Of a DNA stretch of 64,000 bases, positions 1 to 10,480 are shown one piece after another. The notes below the pieces were generated by a model that did no database searches, was not told where the DNA came from, and saw only the letters and a program-made list of their open reading frames with translations. Made by a program: the position numbers and the translations under genes. The stretch is from NCBI GenBank assembly GCA_946122785.1, contig CAMGYJ010000007.1:1876909-1940908 (forward strand). The letters run 5' to 3'. How positions within the stretch are numbered: position 1 is the first letter of the stretch; each line of letters starts with the position of its first letter. The stretch comes from Linum tenue. Taxonomy: Eukaryota; Streptophyta; Magnoliopsida; Malpighiales; Linaceae.

Positions 1-2164
1 CTTCACAGAGATCAGTGCAGTGATGGTGGAGTTGTTTGTTCCGGGGCGCTCGGCCATCAAGCTTTTCCTTGTTTCCTTGCTGCAGCAAAACCAAGAAGGG
101 GAGGATTCATTCAGCATTTTACAATTCCTTGAGTGTTCCATCCATGGAGGGAAGGGGGGTGAATGATGTTGAGAATTGTTCACCTGAACAATAAGAAAGA
201 GGATGCAGGCTTCTTTGGCTTGTTAGGATCTGCAGCCTGGTCCTTCTTCTTCTTCTGTTTAATCTCTTTAGTTTTCTGCATAATCACCACCGAACAGATT
301 TAGCTAAGATATATGAGCTCAATCAAGGACCTATAGATGTTAGAGAGCAGCAAACCTTGATTATGTTTTCTGTTTTTTCCTTCTTCTTCAGCAGTTGCAT
401 GGCTTCCTGCTTGTGAAGTTTCAACAGTTCTTCCTCTTCCTTCTTCACATGCGAGGCTTCTTCCTCCTTTTTCAGCTTGTAAGCCTCCATCTCAATCAGG
501 TAATTCTCCTTGTTCTTCTTTGCCACCTGCACAAAAAACAGAAGGGTGTATAAGACAACCTGCAAGGCTACTAATATAGTAAAAGGCCTGGTTTGGAGGG
601 GGTCTCTGGCCATGAACAGACCTCTTCATAAGGAGCTTTCTTTTTCTCTGACATGTTTTTCCATTCTTCACCAGTGATCTTTGCAACCTGCCAATCAGAC
701 CCAACTCCAGCCATGAGAACAGATAATAAAAAGAAGGCAATCTGGAACATAAAACAGAAGGGAGAAGCATGAGATTCTTCTTAAGTTACCTCAGTAACAT
801 TCTTGTTCTCAGCAACCAGTGCAGCCCTTCTCTCATTAGTGTAGATGAAGAAAGCTGACATTGGTTGCTTGGGCTTCAATGGGTCTTTCTCTTTCCTACA
901 TTAGAACAAGCGACACCAAGATATCAGTATTTCTGCTATAGGATGATGCACTATCAAAATTCATAAACAATGCTACAAGAACATCAGTAAGGGGATTCTA
1001 ATTACTTGGGTTTCTTATTCCCTTGATCATCAGCTTCGTGCTTGAATTGAAGGTACTGCTCAAGCAACTCCATGGCTGTCTTCTGCTTCTGATCCTCTTC
1101 CAGGAGCTTCATGGCTTCAGTCTCGCGCTTCTCCTTTGCCATCACCTGCAAGTAGACTTCCTTCTCAGCCTGATACTTCTCCTGGTACGGCTTCTTTTCC
1201 TCTGCACTCGCTGTCTTCCACTTAGCTCCCAGAATGACGGAGACTTCTTTGAAATCAGCATTTGGATTATCCTTCTTCATCTACACACACAAAATTGACA
1301 AACAAGAACAGAGATCATCATCACCATTTCCAGACATTTCCATGGTAGCTAGCAGAAAACCACCAATTCCTATCGCACTATCTTACCTCAGCCCATTGAT
1401 CTTTGTACCAGAGGATATAAGGCGGAGACGGCCTTTTCTTTTCAGCCCCGCCCTTCTTTTTCTTCTTCTTGTCTTTGTCATCTTGCTCGTTGTCTTTCAA
1501 TATCAGGAAGTTCTGTGAGGAAAATCAACAAACACCTTGAGTGCAAAATATAGATGCCGAGGTTGAACACATAAACATCCAGATGGAAAATCAATAAACA
1601 CATTGAGAGTAACCATTATAATCCGAGTATGATCACATATTCACATCAATATACAGATCTATGCATCTAAGGAGAAAAAATAATAAAATGTAAGTGAAAG
1701 GAACTCACGAGATTGGGCTTGAACTCCTTCAGCTTCTGCAATTTCTTGAGCTCCGCCTGCAACTTCTCCTGCTCTTTCCCCTTGTTCTCGAGCTCCTCTT
1801 CTCTCGCTCTCAGCATCTCGTCTTTCTCCTTCAACATCTCCTCCGTCTTCTCCTTCTCCAGTGTCAGTTTCTGAAGCATTTCCTGCATCTGCTCCAGCTC
1901 TTTGTCGAAGGACGACGACTGCTGCTGCTTGCCGCCTCTGGCCGCCTTCCCCTTGACCTTCTTCGCCGATGACAGAATCTCGCTGTTCTCCTTCATCGGA
2001 TCGGTCTCGGACGGCGGAGGAAGAACCGCAGCAGGAGAGGTCTCGCTGAGCGCCTGAGCCAGGACGTTCGCCTCGCTCGTCGACTCCTTCTTCTGCTTCA
2101 GGACTTTCCTGCTGTTCCTCTTCTTCGCCGGGATCGGGGAGGAGGGAAGCGCGACGTCCGCCAT
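1..2164 (-). CDS. 3xHMG-box chromosomal protein (3' part missing at window edge)
   Basis: DNA-bending chromatin protein with three HMG boxes. In Arabidopsis this plant-only class (3xHMG-box1/2) associates with mitotic and meiotic chromosomes. Eight exons join in frame on the minus strand: 2164-1709, 1512-1387, 1280-1006, 895-790, 687-622, 526-356, 275-184 and 79-1, all with GT-AG borders, giving 457 codons so far. The N-terminus is basic (PAKKRNSRK), then comes a Glu/Lys-rich coiled coil (about residues 90-150). Box 1 starts at RPSPPYILWYKDQWAE, box 2 at KPKQPMSAFFIYTNERR, and box 3 at NKPKKPASSFLLFSKETRK. Box 3 is cut by the window start, so stop codon and 3' UTR are missing. The start at 2164 is the first ATG and gives the usual MAD... 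N-terminus. Identification is strong. Which Arabidopsis paralog is the ortholog is not resolved. Confidence 0.93.
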
Positions 2165-2868
2165 TGCTGTGGAAGGAGCTGTTGCGAAATGCAGTGAGAG
2201 AGAGGGCGAGAGTGAACGGAAATTTTGACGGGACTCGGAATTGGGGTCTTGAAGGAGCAGACGAATGAATTTATATGGGTGGGGGAAATCAGTAGAGCGC
2301 TGCAGCGGCTGCTCAACGGGAAAGCAATTTCAAAATTCAAATGAGTAGGACATTGACCGTCAAAATATAAACAAGGCCCAATGGGCCGCCCAACAGGCAG
2401 TCCGACTCGACAATGAATGAACTCCAGAAGCCCATGGATCAAACAGACCCCAATGCTGCCTTAATCCTTATTTGCTTGAAGAAACGAAAATCTGCTAGTT
2501 TTGAAGGAGAGTTCATCAGTCTTCAGTCAAGTCAACTAAGAAATTCTCTTCCAGGAGCCCAGCTTGGAATCAACGATGCAACTGCAGGCATCTTCTTTAA
2601 CAGGCCAAAGCATTACATTCAAAGTGAAAGCCACTGTCATTAAGATTACAATCAAATAACTATACTTTCCTCTATAATTAATCACAAAAAGCTGGAGCCT
2701 GTGCAAAAATATACGAACTTTGAACACCCAGAACTGACAACTTCTGGGCAGCAGCTATACATTCCAAAACTGGATCTTGAATGAAGCAGCTCTCCATCTT
2801 TGATTATGCAAATGAAACAGCTCCCAAAAAGAATAGTTGTCAAAGAATGAAACTCAGTAACCGTTACT
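2165..2868. other. Spacer: HMG gene promoter/leader and TBL gene 3' UTR
   Basis: No open gene. The right part (about 2540-2868) follows the stop codon of the minus-strand TBL gene and is probably its 3' UTR. The left part (2165-2400) is the promoter and leader of the HMG gene. It holds two AACGG cores, at 2215-2219 and 2315-2319, the core of the mitosis-specific activator (MSA) element bound by three-repeat MYB proteins. Confidence 0.5.
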
Positions 2869-5844
2869 TCAACCATTTACCACCATCTCCATGAGCACAT
2901 CGTTCAAGTAATCGATCGGACCAGGCAAGCACCAGTGCAGGCAGTCATTCTGAACCGTCGCGTTCTTGTCTTTAGCAAATGGTTGGAAATTTCTGTATGC
3001 ATCAGGGTGGCCATCAGGCCTTGTCAACAGCAGATTAGTGAAGTCGACGAGCTTGAGGTTCACCCCAGATTCAGCTGCTTTGGCGGAGGCCTTCTCGAAC
3101 TCGGCCAACTCCACCTTTCTCAGGATCTTGTTCACTTCCTTCAACTCGAACTCCCCTTCTTTCGCCGGTGCAGTCTGTTGGCACGTCCCTCCGTTGTGCC
3201 ACTCCCCCTCCTGGAAATGGTCCGGAGTAGATGTCCTGAAGAATATCTGTCCCTTGTGCTTCGACTGCAAAATGGTGCTCATCGCGAAGCTGAGGGCTTT
3301 CTCGTATGCGAAGACGAATCCTGTCTCGGTCAGGTTCTTACCGGCCGGGCAGAAATGGCAGCCGACCACGGTGTTGTTCTCGTGGTAGACTGCAGCTTTG
3401 AGGAACCATTTCCCAGTCGAGATAATGGCAAAGTCGAAGCTCGGGTAAGCATCTACCCAGCTCTTGTCGAGTTTGTCGAGCTGCAACTGGACTTCTTTTG
3501 TTGAGACGCCGTTGTAGTCTTCGAATATCGCTGCCTCTACCAGGAAGGGCGCCCAAATGTTTGCTAGGGTGAAGTTGTAGGTAGGGAATTTCCATGTCTT
3601 GGATCGGAATTCCTTGTCATGGTAAACTTCCACAGCTTCTTCAACCTGAAGGGAAATGATGTTTCCGTCTGTCAAAAAAGAAACATAGCAGAGACAAACA
3701 CTAACAGTGATGGAATTCATAAGGCAACTAGGAAAACACCCAGCAGATAAAAAAAATTAAATCGTGCAGTCAGAATGTCCAAAGTGTTGCTACAAGAAAT
3801 CTAACACGGAATGCCAGTCCATCGAGGAAATGAGCTGACTGTATGAAGCTGGTATTTGGGAAGGAAAAGCATTTCGCAGTAAAATGTACTAGTTGCCGTC
3901 TTGCCGATGAGCCATAATATCAGAGTTCTTAACAATTAATGGTGTTCAATATGCAGCCACCCTTCATCTATGTGGCAGCCACAAGGAGCATTAATGTCAC
4001 TTGCCAGTAAGACTACAAAATTGCCGATTTTTTTTTTATCAAACTATACAAACAGCGAGGATTGTTAACATAACCCCAACGAGGAATCAACGGACCTTCT
4101 TGAAACATTAAAAGGACAATTCCCTAAAGATCAAATGCAAGGCCAAGCTAGAAACTAGCAAGCAGATCACAAGTTAGACACATAATCCGATAATATCAAC
4201 TGTGATACCGTAAGCATGCTAACTTTCTTAAACGAAGAGACTTTTAAGGGAAATCAGAGATAACTGGAGCACATTTTCACAGAAGTTACTCGAACCAGTT
4301 TGCGATCAAGGAAATTTCATTATTGTACACCGTAACAGCACAAGCATTACTACCCCCACTGCATTATAACATTATCACTACATCCCTCTACTACTAAATA
4401 TTGTATAGGTGCAGGAAAGAGCATTTCCAAATTTCTATATAAGGTGGAAAACAGAACCAGACACCGAATGAGGATCACAACAAGAAAAGGCCAGAAGCAC
4501 AAGTAGCTAAGCAACTGCTGAATCAAAACCACAAAAAGCAAAAGGCTGAAAGTTAAAAGATCATTGTATTCATCCTTATTTTCCTATGGGCTGAAAAGCT
4601 GAAGGTTTATAGTTACAAACTTACAATGAAGCTTTATAATATCAACGGAATACAGAAATTGACAAGTAAGCAAATACCAGGACAAGACTCTGTGCAGTAA
4701 CCAGAGCAAAAACACATCAAATTAACATTCAACTATCTAAAAGCCATACCGTAGAAAGCATGCACAGCAGTGATTCGGCATGGTTGCGTGATATTGAATC
4801 ACCAATCACCCCCCAAGATTTATTCCTCATCAACTCCAGGAATCTTTGTGCATCAAACGCAGGTAACTCACAGCGGCGGGGCTTCCACTTCCAATACAGA
4901 TAACCAGAATCAGGGCGTCCATTCTTCATACAGTTCTGGTGCCCATCCATCAAGCGGCAGGTAGCATTTGTGTACATTGGACCAGATGGTTCAGGAACCC
5001 AATCACCAACAAGCAGATTGCATTTTCCTGCATTATAAGTTTTCAACTTCCATGAGACCAGAACCCAATAGCTATCAAGTATCAAGAACCAAAAGCTACA
5101 GATTGCTCCCATTTCTAAATGATCATAAAATTCCACTCAACGTGACATGTCAAACAAACTGAAATATCTCGAGTGTGCTCAATACAGACACTTCATAGGT
5201 TAGCCAAACATAGCCTCCCAGCCTATCTAAGCTACCAATTCCATGTTCATCAATCCATGAGCAGTACGAAACTGAAGACCCACAAAATCATTTCCACCAA
5301 TTCCTCACATCCATGGCAAGCCTACCAAAAAAGTTGCAGTCTTTGCATATCCCCAAACACGGACGCAAAAAAGGGCAAAAACTCAAGAGCAGCTAAACAA
5401 AGAAATTATCATTGTACCATCATCAGGCGCCTCATTCTCATCTGGATCCGGCCGTCCATCCACAGACATAGTTGAATTGGAAACTTCAGCAGCAGCAGCA
5501 GAGGAAGAAGAAGAAGAAGGCTGTGGAGCCGGCGGCGGGCCCGGCAATTCATCTACGGCGACATCTGACGGCGTCTCCAACATTTCCACTGGTGGAGGGG
5601 ACACCGGTAAATCAGGTGGAGGGGAAACCAGCGAAGCAGGTGGAGGGGAGACCGGCAAATAAGTCCTAGCAGTAATGTAGGAAGAAGAAGAAGAAGAAGT
5701 TGCTGCCTCCAATTCAGGATCGAATCTGGTGGATTGATTGAAGAGGAGGTGGAAAGCAAGACCCACCACGAGGACCGAGATTCCGAATTTCAGTATCCAC
5801 TGGTTCTGCTTGTTCAGCGACCATAGTTTCAAGAATTGCTTCAT
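2869..5844 (-). CDS. TBL: Trichome birefringence-like O-acetyltransferase (TBL25/26 type)
   Basis: Golgi type II membrane enzyme predicted to O-acetylate a cell-wall polysaccharide. The TBL23-26 group acetylates mannan and the nearby AXY4/TBL27 group acetylates xyloglucan, so the substrate is inferred. Three exons: 5844-5418, 5027-4750 and 3645-2869, totalling 493 residues. Residues about 16-35 form one membrane segment after a short basic tail. A Pro/Ser-rich stem follows (SPPP repeats, poly-Ser, poly-Ala; residues about 45-140). The TBL/PMR5N part starts near Cys145. The catalytic GDS motif is at about 218-220 (GDSISRNHAESLLC), and the DxxH motif at about 469-472 (DCLHWCLPG). Both catalytic motifs are intact and length is normal for the family. 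The ATG at 5844 is the only one before the membrane segment. The 1.1-kb intron 3646-4749 holds nothing recognisable. Confidence 0.92.
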
Positions 5845-6575
5845 GGTTTTGCCCCCAGAAGAGGGAAACGAGATCTTCCTCCTTTCCGATTATGGCCGGG
5901 ACAGTGATGACCGAAAAAGGATGGGAGACAGAGGAGAAGGAGACGACTGTGGTCTGGAATGAATGTGTTCATTAAACCATATCATCATTTCGAGTAAGGA
6001 ATGAACGGAAGGAGACAAAGATTCATTCGATGTCTCTCTTTTCTTTTTTCTTTTTTATCTGGAAAATACATTCAATAATTCATCTTCTCTCCGCATTTTT
6101 ATTCATGAAGATTATATTAATCAGAAGGAGATATGGTTCAATGTCGGTGTTTACGGGGGGGAATGACATTGGATATGAAAAGTGACCTTAATTAGGTGAT
6201 CATTTGCTTTCCTTTAATGGTGAATTAGGTCATGATTTGTTGTTGGGATGGTCTTTTTGTTGTTTCAATGTTGGGATTATAGAGTCTTTTAGGTGAATGA
6301 TTAGTATATTTGAACAACTAACTCATCCACTCATTATTTTTTAAATGAGTTCTAACGGAATAATTGTTAAATATATATGATTGAGATAAATGATACATTT
6401 GTTTTAATGACTTAATTAAGTTACTTTGAGCCAAATGACATTACCCTACAAACACAAATATAGGCGTGTGAGCTGAACATAGTATATATTTAGCGAATCT
6501 AAATATATGAGTGATGTGATTGTTACATACATTCGAGGTGGAAAAAAAAATTATAACAACATTCGAGAAAGAGCT
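5845..6575. other. TBL promoter and AT-rich spacer
   Basis: The first 150 bases are the probable 5' leader and promoter of the TBL gene on the minus strand. The rest is AT-rich with no coding signal or recognisable repeat. Confidence 0.4.
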
Positions 6576-6932
6576 TTACAACATTTCGATTACATCGACG
6601 GAAGAATTCGGCTTGCAGAAGCCGGCGGCGAAGCAACTCATCTTGACAAGCCAAAACGCAGTCGTTTTAGCTGCCGCCGCCGCCGCACTACTCTCCCGCC
6701 TCCTCCTCACCAGAATCGCCGCCAATGATCTCATCGTGCTCGGCCGCCGCCGGGCCGCGTCGGATCCGGTGGTTGCAGGCGGCGGCGGATGAATGATCCA
6801 GCGGCCGGAGTGCCACGGCAGGAACATGGTCCGGCGGTCGATGAGGTGGCCAAGCGACGCGACCTCGTGGGAGTCGTACAACGGGCTGCCACAGTCCCAC
6901 ACGAACAGCTCGCGACCTTCGCTGCTCGCCAT
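6576..6932 (-). CDS. Small conserved plant protein of unknown function
   Basis: Intronless reading frame of 118 residues. The N-terminal half has a sequence I recall from a family of small uncharacterised plant proteins: VWDCGSPLYDSHEVASLGHL, followed by IDRRTMFLPW. The second half is low complexity: a Pro run (HPPPPATTG), an Arg run (VRRRRESS) and an Ala run. I chose the ATG at 6932 (MASSEG); the next in-frame upstream codons give only GTG. There is no signal peptide or convincing membrane helix. GC content is clearly higher than the flanking AT-rich DNA, which supports a real gene. The C-terminal 40 residues look unlike the conserved part, so the true end may differ. No function can be assigned. 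Confidence 0.6.
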   Translation of the reverse strand: MASSEGRELFVWDCGSPLYDSHEVASLGHLIDRRTMFLPWHSGRWIIHPPPPATTGSDAARRRPSTMRSLAAILVRRRRESSAAAAAAKTTAFWLVKMSCFAAGFCKPNSSVDVIEML

Positions 6933-7388
6933 GATCACATTAGATATGTTCTTTCCTCCATTGTTTTGCTTAATTTGAGCTTTTTGATCGGTGTTGTCAT
7001 TTATGAAAGAGGAGATCGTATATGTAGGAGAGCTAGCTAATTAAAAAGGATTCTTGTTTGTATTGGGAGATTATGACATTGATTAATGTAAGTAAATTAT
7101 AAACAAAAACTATGGCTGCCGCCTTTATTTTGTTGTATTATGTGGACGGTATTTTTTTGTGCGAGTTTGCTTATGGAAATCAAATTAAGGAATGGATTTG
7201 CAATACGGACATTTTTCATTTGATTGTATTTTTGTCGGGTTTCTGAAGAAAGAAAGCATATGGAGAATTGGGGTAGCCGGCTAGCCGCCTACTTTCGGTT
7301 TCTTGCTGCGGCTTATTCATGATTCCCTCTTCCTCTGCCCTTCTCAGTTGGTAGATGGTACGGAAACAAAACCCGAACATATTAGTAT
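6933..7388. other. Spacer upstream of the small gene
   Basis: Promoter-side DNA of the minus-strand small gene followed by AT-rich sequence. No further feature seen. Confidence 0.35.
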
Positions 7389-7396
7389 CTTATTCG

Positions 7397-7803
7397 CAGG
7401 GGCGAAGCTAGGATTTCGACACCGGGTGAACCGAAAATAATTAAACGTAAATAAAAATAAAATAATTATTTTTAAAGGATACAACGTTCTTTTAAATCAT
7501 TGAAAAATCACTCAGAATAGCATTTAAACTAAATGTTATCGCTATCTTTCTTTCAATATAGTCTAAAAATCATTGAAAGCACTCAAAATAAAGCAAAATG
7601 CGAGGTAGTGGTGAATTGAACCTGAGTGCTTCACACTGACAAGTAGATTAGCTACTAGTAGACTACATGATAATTATATTAACTAATTTTTTGGCCGAGT
7701 CCTACTTATTTAAATTTATCCAAGTATCTTTAAGTTCCTAGGGGCCCGAACTATTCCCGGGTGGGCCGGGGCCCACCCTACTTTGTAAGTAGTTCCGCCC
7801 CTG
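7397..7803. mobile_element. hAT-type non-autonomous element (MITE)
   Basis: The 407-bp element begins CAGGGGCGAAG and ends CTTTGTAAGTAGTTCCGCCCCTG, whose reverse complement starts CAGGGGCGGAA: short imperfect terminal inverted repeats of hAT type. The flanks are cttattcg (7389-7396) and cttatccg (7804-7811), an 8-bp target duplication with one mismatch. The interior is AT-rich and encodes nothing, so movement would need a transposase from elsewhere. The mismatched duplication suggests an old insertion. Confidence 0.75.
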
Positions 7804-7811
7804 CTTATCCG

Positions 7812-8450
7812 ATCCAATCTGGTCAATGCGGGTAAAACTCGTGTTGATGGATTTTGGGTCGGGTTCGGGTTTAAATCCTTTCACTATTGACCGGATTGAG
7901 TTTGGGTTTAGGTATACCCATCCCATGGGTACCCCATTCACACCCATCTAATTAATTTTTCCGATATATTTAATATTCTAATCAACTAATCTTCTGTATG
8001 TTTGTGGAGACACATCTAATTTTTTCTTTCTAATTGTGTAGAATGAAGTTGATATTATCTAGTGGAGAGTGAAGAAGCTTAATTGATAAGGAGAAAGAAT
8101 CTTTAAATTAATCATTTTGTTTATGGATAATTTGTGATTTGCTTCAATTTTCTTGATTTTTCTAGAATGGTGTTGAACAATTTGTATGGTTAATTTGTGA
8201 TTTGCTTGAATTTTTTAGAATGATGTTTTATATATGGATAATTTATATTGAGAGATTGATATTTGACTTTTAATTTGATATTAAATTGTTATTGTAAATT
8301 TTTTACGACAAAAACCTATGGGTACCCAGCGGGTTGAGTTGGGTTTGAGTTCTCCAAACCCAGTGAGTTTTATCCCAGATTTTTTCACGAATAAACCCAT
8401 GGATTTGAGTTTGAGTTTGACAAAACCCGACCCATTGCCATCCCCAATTG
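7812..8450. repeat. Degenerate GGGT-rich transposon-like segment
   Basis: Both ends of this stretch (7815-7945 and 8310-8445) are rich in GGGTTT, GGGTACCC and related motifs in opposite orientation. The right end resembles a common plant hAT terminus when read on the minus strand (GGGGATGGCAATGGGTCGGG). I could not find a clean target duplication, so borders are approximate. The middle is AT-rich. Confidence 0.4.
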
Positions 8451-8569
8451 GTACTTAGTTGGTCACTTGTCAAATGGTGTTTCGCGCTTCTCGTTTTGAC
8501 ATCATTTGGGCCTTAAAATAAGGGCCCATTTGCGTTCCAGAACTGACCCTATGGATCAACATTTGCCAG

Positions 8570-9272
8570 TAGGGGTGGGCATTGGGTGGGTCGGGTGGTT
8601 TTTGACCATAAAATGCACCCACCCGCGCTTAAACAGATTGATAATTTTTAACCCACCACCCACCCACATTTAGTTTCGGGTTGGGTCGGGCGGATGGTGG
8701 ATGATGCGGGTGGGTTTGTGGGTTCACCCACATCACAATGTATATAATATAAAGGAGTCAACTTGACATGATAATAGGTGAAGATAATCATCGAGGGAAA
8801 CAAGTAGTTGAAATAGGGCGAAAATGCAGAATTAGTTTTTAAATTGGATAGAAATTCTATTATGAAAGAGTTTTCTACAGATTGAGACGATTATTAGGTG
8901 CAAAGAACTAAGGAAAATAATTCCACAAAGGAAAGAGCGGTGATCTAGGCACAAGAATTAGAGTAAAAAGTAAAGGGAAGAAGAGGGGATCTCTATTTGG
9001 AAGGTTGGCTTTGAGGTTCAAACTCCAGGAGTAGTCCGAGTTTATATCTAACGTCTCCACTCTCCTCTCTCTAGCGCCAACGACTTTGATCTTTTTGCTG
9101 TTGGGTTAAGTGGGTTACCCGCACACTCACCCACAACCCACCCACCACCCGACGGATGGCTCCCAGCGCAACCCGTCACCCACCCACAAACCCACCCACT
9201 CAACGAAATTCGGGTCAAATGCGGGTGAGTCGGCCCAAACCCGCGGATGATCCGTCCGCATGCCCAGCCCTA
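8570..9272. mobile_element. hAT-type non-autonomous element with GGGTGG-rich ends
   Basis: The 703-bp element starts TAGGGGTGGGCAT and ends ATGCCCAGCCCTA, so the terminal inverted repeat is TAGGG(G/C)TGGGCAT. It is flanked by a perfect 8-bp target duplication TTTGCCAG (8562-8569 and 9273-9280). Subterminal regions are packed with GGGTGGGT in one half and ACCCACCC in the other, which would fold into large hairpins. No transposase reading frame is present. The perfect duplication makes the borders secure and the insertion fairly recent. Confidence 0.88.
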
Positions 9273-9280
9273 TTTGCCAG

Positions 9281-10480
9281 TGCCACCCAGAAAAGAGAAG
9301 TTTTTTTTTTTTTTGGTCGGAAAGATGACAAATCGTTTTCGATAATGTTCTCTTATTTTCCTCTTATGGGATGAGACTTTTTGAAGTTATCCGATGAAGA
9401 AATGCATCATGAGGTTAGGTGGCAAACCGAAACCGTGGATAATCGAATGGTCGACCGGCCTGACCGGTCAGTTACTTGAAAAAGGCAACAGGAGAAGAAG
9501 AGATGTCATTGTCACTAATCTGATCTCTCTATGATTTTATCTGGTCAGAATTCATTCAACCAAAGCCAATTGCCACTCCCCAAAACGATATTCCTTCATC
9601 ATAGGTTTCGGTTCAACTAAATGTGCAACATTTGACTGTTTGGTTTTTAGCTTCGTATAGTCCAGAACCTACGATTTTATAAAATTGTTATCACGTCCAT
9701 CTAACGATTAATGCCGGCGTCCTATCTGATTGTGTCACATGTATGCGAGATTCTTCAATCACATATGAGCAAAACAAGGTTGCAATGAGCGAGTGTTGTA
9801 ACATTGTTTTTTTGTGCACTCGTTTGTAAGTTGAACTTCGTATAGGCCAGAATGCTAAACATGGTACGAGATGAATGGGTTTAACGAGCTCATGCCGTGT
9901 CAGCCTAAATACGACCCATCGCCCAAGTACAACCACCTCACTATCCACCAAAAGTATTAAATACGGGTGTACAACAGTTTTGGTCCGCACCGGATCAAAT
10001 CAGCATCGTAAACGAACCATACCAGATCAAATATAATGTGGTTCGATCCTTCGACCAATCAACCTTATGAAATAACCAAATCAAATTTAATATTTGGACT
10101 GAACCCAAGATGGAATTTAATATTTGTTCATAAAATTTTATAGGTTCTTAATTTTTCACTTTACCCAAGTAACTATAACAATTAAAAACCCTATTTAGCT
10201 TTGCAAGTGTTTGCTTTTTTCTTTCTGATTAATTCCTTTAATTTTTTTTAATATTTTTTCTCTAGCCCTTTCTTTCACTTTGTCTCTCACTCTGTCCATC
10301 TCCAAAACGCCTCCCTTTTGCCTTTTCTCCCCTCCCTGTCGCAACGAACCCTGAATCTGGCGTAAGCAGCAGACTCTCTCACACGCTCGCATCGCCGCCG
10401 CCGCCGCCGCACATTTGGCCGCCGTCAACAATTCGCGGGTCGCTAAAAAGGGTTCCCCTTTTTGTGTCTCCAATCAGACT
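9281..10480. other. Spacer and ADNT1 promoter/5' leader
   Basis: Mostly AT-rich DNA without coding signal, including a T-run near 9301-9315. From about 10200 the sequence becomes pyrimidine-rich and then GC-rich, as expected for the leader of the plus-strand ADNT1 gene. Confidence 0.4.

Noticed and set aside
2935..3504. 189-codon plus-strand frame opposite the TBL gene
   Set aside because: Antisense shadow of TBL exon 3, which has clear family motifs on the minus strand.
7812..8450. A complete second hAT element next to the 7397-7803 insertion
   Set aside because: One end is recognisable, but no matching opposite end or 8-bp duplication was found, so only a degenerate repeat is claimed.
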